Assembly: GCF_958295425.1 (NCBI RefSeq)
Contig: NC_081139.1
Location: 18,640,388-18,704,387, forward strand
Source of the DNA: Solea solea
Taxonomy: Eukaryota > Chordata > Actinopteri > Pleuronectiformes > Soleidae
DNA length: 64,000 bases
Direction: 5' to 3'
Shown piece after piece: positions 58,001 through 64,000 of this stretch. Position 1 is the stretch's first letter, and every line of letters starts with the position of its first letter. The notes below the pieces were generated by a model. It was not told where the DNA came from and made no database searches. It saw nothing but the letters and a program-made list of their open reading frames with translations. Both the position numbers and the translations under genes were made by a program.

Positions 58001-61000
58001 CTGTACATGGCAAGTAAGTATATGCTATTTCGGGTTTTTTGTATGGTTTTTGGTTTCATACTTCATCCAGTGATTTTAACCAGTGTTACACCAACACTTA
58101 ACATTGTACTGGCTGTTCTCTAGTTACTGGGCTATTTCAAAAGGAAATGGTCAAGACACTTACAAAAACATTGTTCAGGCTTGGTATTAACACATTACAA
58201 GTACAGGTTTCAATGCACCCAGTGCATCACAAAGACATCCTCAGATACAATCACAAAACCCACAATGAGGTGGTTTGAGGACGAATTCCTGAGCATGCAT
58301 GAGCACAACCTGTCCTGTGAGGACGGAAACCATTTTCTTAGGCGATGTACTCTGAAGAGCTGCAGTTTCACTGTATGACCCATACGTTGATCCATTTGTA
58401 ACCACTGCCACAGCATTAACATAGATAAATACATTTCTCTATTTTTTTAATGGCTGAAATTGTATTTAATTTTACAGCAGCGTGAGTGGTGCTTTCATTT
58501 GCTCAGCTCCTGTTGACTCATTAAAAAAAAGATTTCTTGCACACAGACGTGATGTCCTTGTGTGTTTGAATACAGGATGGGTAAAGTGACTTGATCAGGT
58601 CTCTCATGACAGCGTTAATTTGATGATGCAACAGGGCCTAAAAGGTCACACACATTTTCATTCGTCTTCAGAGTATGGTTTCAAGTTTCTCCTCATGTGT
58701 CTTCTCACCTTTTTGGGAAGTAGAGCGCAGCCACTTCTGGGTTCAGCGAGGTCAGGTCGTCCAAGTAAATGTCTGTTGGTCCTAGATGGTGCTTCAATTT
58801 ACCTACAGCAGAAGGACACACAAAAACAGTTGGCAAACTCTGACATTATCTAACAATATGATTTTTCTCCATCTAAAATGATAAAAAAGCTATAACCTTT
58901 CTTCTGGCACTGTTGCTCCGCTTTGGAAGACGCCACAGACGTGTCTGTTAACAACTCGACGGCGGTAGAGCCATCTCCGCCTTTTACCGCTTCATCTTTT
59001 AGTGCAGTCTTATTGGTCAGTGTGATTCCATTTGACCCCTCCATTACTCCAGGTTGACTGTCTTCTTCACGTGCCTCAATGCAGGGATCTATCCCACTGT
59101 CCCCCTCACTGACCGGGGCACTATTGGTCAAACCCTGTTCACTTTGCTCCAATGAAGCGCCCTGCTGCTGTAGATATGATGATTCTGTAACTATACTAAG
59201 AGTGCTAACACTGACTGTGCCTCCTTCGCCATCAATAGGATCAGTGCCATTAGTTAGACAATCAGATGAGTGTATTTTCTCCTCTTCCCCTACTGTGTAT
59301 TCTAGTGTTTCTCTCGAGTCCATGTTGGAGGCAGAATGTGGAATGTGTGGGTATGTTTCATTGGATAAGTTAATGGTTTGCATGGCATGACTAGTTACAT
59401 CTACGGATTGAGTCCTGGGTTGTGGTCTGACCACTGTTACGCTGCTCACTCTGCCACAGCTAATCACAGGCTCCAAATCCATGTCAAACGAGTCCTGTCT
59501 CTCAATGGTGCGGAAATGAGAATTCCCAGAAGGTGAGATACTCTCTAACTCGATCGATGACTTTTCTGATTGACGCAGCTGTGGAAGCAGAGAGAGCAAT
59601 GTGAGGCAGCATGCCAGTGTAACAACCTCATATCTACAGCATAACTCATAGCACACATAGGCCAGGAAAGCACATCTTCAACTTGTTTGCGTTTGAATGT
59701 GTGTGTTTCTTGTCATACCGTAGGAAAACCTCCCCAGTTCCACTGCATCTGAGGCCCTGAGGGTTCTTCAGGTCTATGCAGGAGCTCCGAGTCGCTCTTT
59801 GGAGAGGAAGGACGACTGAGAAACACATTGCTGGGAAGGACAAAGACACAAATAAACGTATTGATTCATGTATGGACAGGAGACAATGAATAAATCAGTG
59901 AGGTTATGTCAACACAACAATCACAACTTTTTAAAGTTTAACTGCCTGCAGTGAGACTGCTCAAAACAAACATTCAATCAACTGCAAAAAAGAGAGAAGA
60001 AAAACCTTCCTCACCTTTCCAAGGGTAACGGTTCTCCATCTGAGTGAGGGTGAGTGTCTCTGAGCTCCTCACTTGGCTCCTCGGACAGTGAGTAATACAC
60101 CGATTTACTTTGACACGAACACAAGAGAAATGTTTAACTACTGTACACAGCGACACTCTGTGAAAGTTTGCTCACACTGTCAATGCCACTGACTGACAAC
60201 ATCATAGAATTTAACAGTGACTGAAATGATGGACAGATTTTGATATATGTTGATATATTAGTCTGAAGGGTCCTGAAGTGAATTATATATACAGAAGAGT
60301 TAAAGTTCTTAATGTTTATTAACCTCAAAGCAATGCACTTAAACTATTTAGCAACAATCCAGTTAGCAATTGCAAAGACACTACTACTGTACCAAAGCTA
60401 AGAGCACAATTCAATAAGAAAAGAATCCACTGACCTGACTTGTAATGGTGAGACAACATCCTCCTGAGCAGAACTTTCACTTTCCCTCTCCCACTCCTTG
60501 TCTCTTTCTCTCTCATCCGATGAAGAATGGTCCTCTCTCAGGTGAGTATCTGAGCGCATGCGCTTGCGACGGCGTTTCTTCCTCCGTGCGCCAGAGACAG
60601 AAGATCCCTCAGGACTCTCCTCCATCTCCTCGGGGATCTCACGTGGAATTGGGGATGTGCACAGGTGGGGTGGGACCTGGGACTGAAAGAGGTTAAGAGA
60701 GGAAAAGAATATTGAATGCAGGGACAAGAAGTGTTTCTCCTGTTAAACATTTTTGTGAGCAGAATAATTTACTTCCAAAACATTTTTTTGGGTACTTGGG
60801 TTTACAGCCATTGCCTTGATTTGACTCCACATAAAATGAATCACTTCCTGTATGTCACCAGACAACACAAGATCTAAACACCACTATGCTGACAAACACA
60901 CAGGGGGTGTGTGGAGCTGACAGACTTAATCATCATTGTGTGAACTCATTACAATGTTATGCACTTCAATAATCTGGGCTGTCTTACCTCCATATTATCA

Positions 61001-61370
61001 TTTTCCTCCACAAAAAAAGCTTCTCCATTGTCCCCCAGCTTCATATGGAGGTCAACCGCCTCTCCATTTATTTCAATGTCCACCTGCAAAAGACACAGTG
61101 ATGAATTTAAAAACGAAATGAAGTTACAGGCAATGAATAACAGACTTAAAAAGAATCAAAATACAGAGAGAAACTCACAATTTTCTCCTTAGAGCGCAGC
61201 ACACCAAGCTTTCCGAAGCGGACATGGAAGGGGGAACACTGGAACGTTCCATCAGGCTGACGGACCACAATGACATCGATCCCTCCGGTGAGAGTGGCGG
61301 GGTTAAGACCACGGTACAGCTCCTTTACCGTCACAAATACCGTCTCTGCTAACTGGCCCACAATATTCAT
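51771..61370 (-). CDS. lpin3: Lipin phosphatidate phosphatase, LPIN3-like, complete CDS
   Basis: Nineteen exons, minus strand: 61179-61370, 60988-61083, 60435-60682, 60015-60107, 59719-59830, 58897-59578, 58709-58802, 57223-57410, 56150-56243, 55977-56046, 55805-55885, 55597-55655, 54666-54816, 54416-54564, 54171-54257, 53553-53705, 52787-52901, 52489-52589, 51771-51921. They sum to 2916 nt (971 aa plus stop) with consistent phases. Domains: N-LIP at 1-108; Ser106-Pro (same index as the mTOR site of lipin-1); basic NLS at 129-139; middle tryptophan motif WWFSW at 641-645; C-LIP with catalytic DIDGT at 763-767 and LGHIL (LXXIL coactivator motif) at 774-778. Lipins dephosphorylate phosphatidate to diacylglycerol and also act as transcriptional coregulators. 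[20 protein letters not shown] and KKPEVFK favour LPIN3; [11 protein letters not shown] is more LPIN1/2-like, so the paralogue is less sure. The donor after exon 11 (ATG|gttgtt) is weak. Confidence 0.95.
52120..52395 (+). mobile_element. SINE-like repeat, copy 2, in the last lipin intron
   Basis: It shares 'agtttgcatgttctcc', 'ctcccacagtccaaaaacatg', 'ctctaaattgaccgtaggtg' and 'gacctgtccagggtgtaccc' with the copy at 20233, in the same orientation. It lies between lipin exons 18 and 19, antisense to the gene. Confidence 0.7.
53321..53505. repeat. long TA-rich palindromic repeat in a lipin intron
   Basis: Pure (TA)n is flanked by 'gtatatgtgtgtgtatatg' on one side and 'catatatacacacacacacatac' on the other, forming a large imperfect inverted repeat between lipin exons 16 and 17. 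Confidence 0.9.
53789..53879. mobile_element. short GTCCAGTGTGTAA-family remnant in a lipin intron
   Basis: 'aggttcagtgtgtgagaat' and, about 70 bp later, 'gttacacactcatcctt' form an inverted pair of the same family as 45535-45820, with most of the interior deleted. Confidence 0.45.
55038..55084. repeat. (AT)n microsatellite
   Basis: About 23 AT units in the intron between lipin exons 12 and 13. Confidence 0.95.
57821..57860. repeat. perfect 20-bp tandem duplication
   Basis: The unit ctgataccgatatcagtcta occurs twice back to back. Each copy contains the near-palindrome tgataccgatatca. It lies in a lipin intron, in sequence resembling a decayed MITE. Confidence 0.85.
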
Positions 61371-64000
61371 GGTTTGGGACTAAAATTAAACAAACAAATA
61401 CAAGAAGTGAGAGCAGTGAGCCATGACACAGAAAGAAAAAAGTGTTTAACGTAGACTGCCGTTAGATTTTCAGCACCCACTCAACAATAATCAATTTAAA
61501 GTGGATAGAAGAGCCAGTGTTATCCAGTACAGTGGTCAGTGGACCTTACATACCACAAGATTTCAGAGATTTAAGCCAAAGAAACTTTTCCACTCAAAGG
61601 AAGGAGGATGTGCCACTGACTGCAAAATGAGCTGCTTCTAATGTTTTGACAACACAAAACTGACCTTTAGAATCTGATCTTAACAATGCAAATGGTCTTA
61701 TGTGCCGCAGCTGTAAGGGAAGGTGAGCTCTAATACGGGCACTTTAGAGGTTTGTCACAGACAAAAGAAAAGACGACTGAAGCCATTAATCTGGCCAGTC
61801 AAGATGACTATGTGAAAATGTTTACAGGGTGGAGTTTTCACCCCGCAGAGACTTCAAATATGACTCATCTTACAACACGTTGTAAAGAACGTTTAAAAGT
61901 TAAACAGAATGGTCAACAAGTATGTCACACAAGTGTCTTCAAGCAAGTCAACAAGACAAACTTTGACAAAGGCCAACCGAAGACATCACATGTGACCTAG
62001 TATGAGCCTGCATCAACATGGTTCGCCCATAAGATGAGTGTGTTACCCTACATGACCACCTGGTGAACCTGGACAGTGCAACCATGGCCTCTTCATACTA
62101 TTTTCATTGTCAAGTGTGCAACATATAGGAGGGTTTATTGGCAGAAATTGAATATTATGTTTGTGTAAGTGTAAAATCTGGAATTTGATTCTTTCCATAG
62201 CATTAGAATAAGCTTTTTACATGTACAAGACAAACCACACTGTATGTTTTGTGTTTCAAAGCGGAACCTTACGACGCAAATGAAGAAGAATACCATTATT
62301 TCTTCATTCAATCTCACAGGAAAAGAAGAAGCAGACATTTTCTTTATTATGCGAAGACTACCATAGTTCCCTGAGGCACTTGGGAATTGGAGGGGTGAGC
62401 GGACTGGATTTTTAACAATATGCCGTCTCACAATTAGATGTCACTAATTCTAACACTTCGAACTTCTGGTACAAATGTATTGTTTCTGCAACAAAACAAA
62501 GGCGTAAACCTTCAGTTTCTTCCTAGAATACAGCAAATAAAAACACCCAACTGTGATGTTCAACACAACTGAACAACAACAAGACCTGTTTCATCATCAG
62601 TCTCATGTCTTACCCACAGAGAAGGATGCAGGTGTCCCCTACTCTCCGGGTTGTGCTCCCTTGACCTCTCTTCTGCCATAGGTCACCACTACAAAGGTTT
62701 TTTCCAGCACAGGTTCTCAGGAGGAACAGTCTCAACAAACTTTACCTCCATTTCCACCACAGGAACCTGTCAGCTCCATTTCCCATCATGCTCGGCTGCT
62801 TCTCACAGGTCTGCTACTTAACCTCTCCCACACACACACACACACACACTTTCTCACATGTCTGTGTGTGGCTATTAGGCCATATTTACTCAGCTTTGGC
62901 CCCAAAAAACCCTAGTGTTGCTTTGTTGATTATTCTTCTTGCAGTTAAGGCTAAATAAAACCAGTGGTTCTCAGAGATGACAGCACTCTAGTCCTCTCTG
63001 TCCTGAGCTAGGATGCAAAATATAACAATCTATGAGAGAGTCCCAGTATATTCAGTCACACGCTAATGCTTCCTCTATTTCACACAATTTGACAAGTGAA
63101 CACTATACACACACACCAGCCTGTCACACCGAATTCATACTTCCCCACTTGCACTGCACATGACAGCCAGACCAGCAGTTTCTGAAAGGCTTGGACAGGC
63201 TATTCAAACACATTTGGCAGCACAAAATACACACACACACACACACACACACTGATCGACCGCTCTCTTTCTGGGCTTGACCACAGCTCTCTGGGCCCTC
63301 AGATATGAAGGGATTCTTCTGCTTCATGCTCTGTCAACACCGGAAAATCCTTCATCAGCCTTGCCAACTTGGGAGGAACTCACTCCTCAATAAATTATGT
63401 ATTTATATTAAATGCTACATAATAAAATTTTAAACTGTCAAGTCTTGAGAAAGCAGAAAGACCAATAGCTTAGGGCAGACAATGGTCGTGAAAATGTAAG
63501 GCAGTGTAAGATAATGACAGACAGGAAATGTGTGGATATAAACTGTAGAGATTAAACATATGACTGTCCTCAATGTCTATTCCAACAATGTGAATGTTTA
63601 TAATTCCAAGATGGACAGCCTAGAAGTTCACTACACTTCACTGACATTGGCAAACACCTGAGGTCTAAAACTCAAATGACCTTGGGGCCACATGACACTC
63701 AGGTCGGGCGATATGACTATGAGCTCAAAATGATATCAAGATATTCTCTCAAAATGAAAGTGTTTGCTTTGTTATGGAACAATATACAGTTCCCCACAAA
63801 AAAACATATTCATGATGCAGAAGAATCTACAAATAAAAAACACACATTTAATTGGCGGGCTGCAAGAAATCTAACAAGGGACTTCATGCGTCCCTCAAGC
63901 CATAGGTTTGAGACCTCTCGTTTAAAGAGTCAGTGTATGGAGAAAGTTGTTTTGGCTTTTACTGAACTTTACATCCAAGGAGACATCTCTTTGACACAGT
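61371..64000. other. upstream region of the lipin gene
   Basis: No coding exon is supported. A possible noncoding exon lies near 62614. (CA)n tracts occur at 62829-62850 and 63229-63252. The remainder shows no clear feature. Confidence 0.5.
62614..62700 (-). other. possible noncoding 5' exon of the lipin gene
   Basis: The first lipin coding exon opens at an acceptor 9 nt before its ATG, so an upstream noncoding exon is required. A strong donor, TGTGG|gtaaga on the minus strand, has its last exon base at 62614. Other donors further upstream, or outside the window, are equally possible. The upper end is arbitrary. Confidence 0.3.

Noticed and set aside
63253..63327. Minus-strand frame starting MKQKNPFISEG as a possible alternative lipin first exon
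   Set aside because: The frame runs into a (GT)n tract, has no good in-frame donor, and lipins start at the conserved MN.VGQ sequence found at 61370.

Overview
The window is vertebrate nuclear DNA, almost certainly from a ray-finned (teleost) fish. The signs are compact spliced genes of vertebrate families, very many dinucleotide microsatellites, and a dense scatter of fish-type repeats: L2-like LINE tails, hAT and Tc1-like non-autonomous elements, and a 'tttgcatgttctcc' SINE. There are no bacterial-style operons, CRISPR arrays, rRNA genes or recognisable tRNA genes.

Four protein genes are supported, all on the minus strand. (1) Positions 1-34206 hold the 5' part of a MICOS subunit gene, chchd6/mic25. 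Five coding exons are seen; the CHCH-domain exons must lie left of the window. Its 22.7-kb intron (8022-30712) holds most of the repeats and one in-frame 21-nt microexon candidate. (2) 37453-43567 is a complete tpra1 (TPRA1/GPR175), a seven-helix membrane protein in ten coding exons with a noncoding first exon near 44560. (3) 45921-47372 is a RING - coiled coil - B30.2 ubiquitin ligase of RNF135/TRIM25 type. Its CDS is intronless and its noncoding first exon lies near 48641. (4) 51771-61370 is a complete lipin phosphatidate phosphatase in 19 coding exons, 971 codons plus stop, best matched to LPIN3. Exon phases agree across all three complete models and across the chchd6 fragment.

The genes do not form a pathway. 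They cover mitochondrial cristae architecture, an orphan 7TM protein, innate-immune-type ubiquitination, and triglyceride/phospholipid synthesis. Regulatory candidates are a perfect TCTCGCGAGA palindrome upstream of tpra1, CCAAT boxes upstream of chchd6, and an ISRE-like site in intron 1 of the RING gene.

I found no clearly new molecular system. The best leads are the chchd6 microexon, a hAT element with perfect 8-bp target duplications nested in an older inverted-repeat element, the intronless RING-SPRY gene, and an (AC)n tract starting exactly at the lipin stop codon. Paralogue assignments, UTR ends and repeat-family names rest on memory of the families, because no database search was possible.
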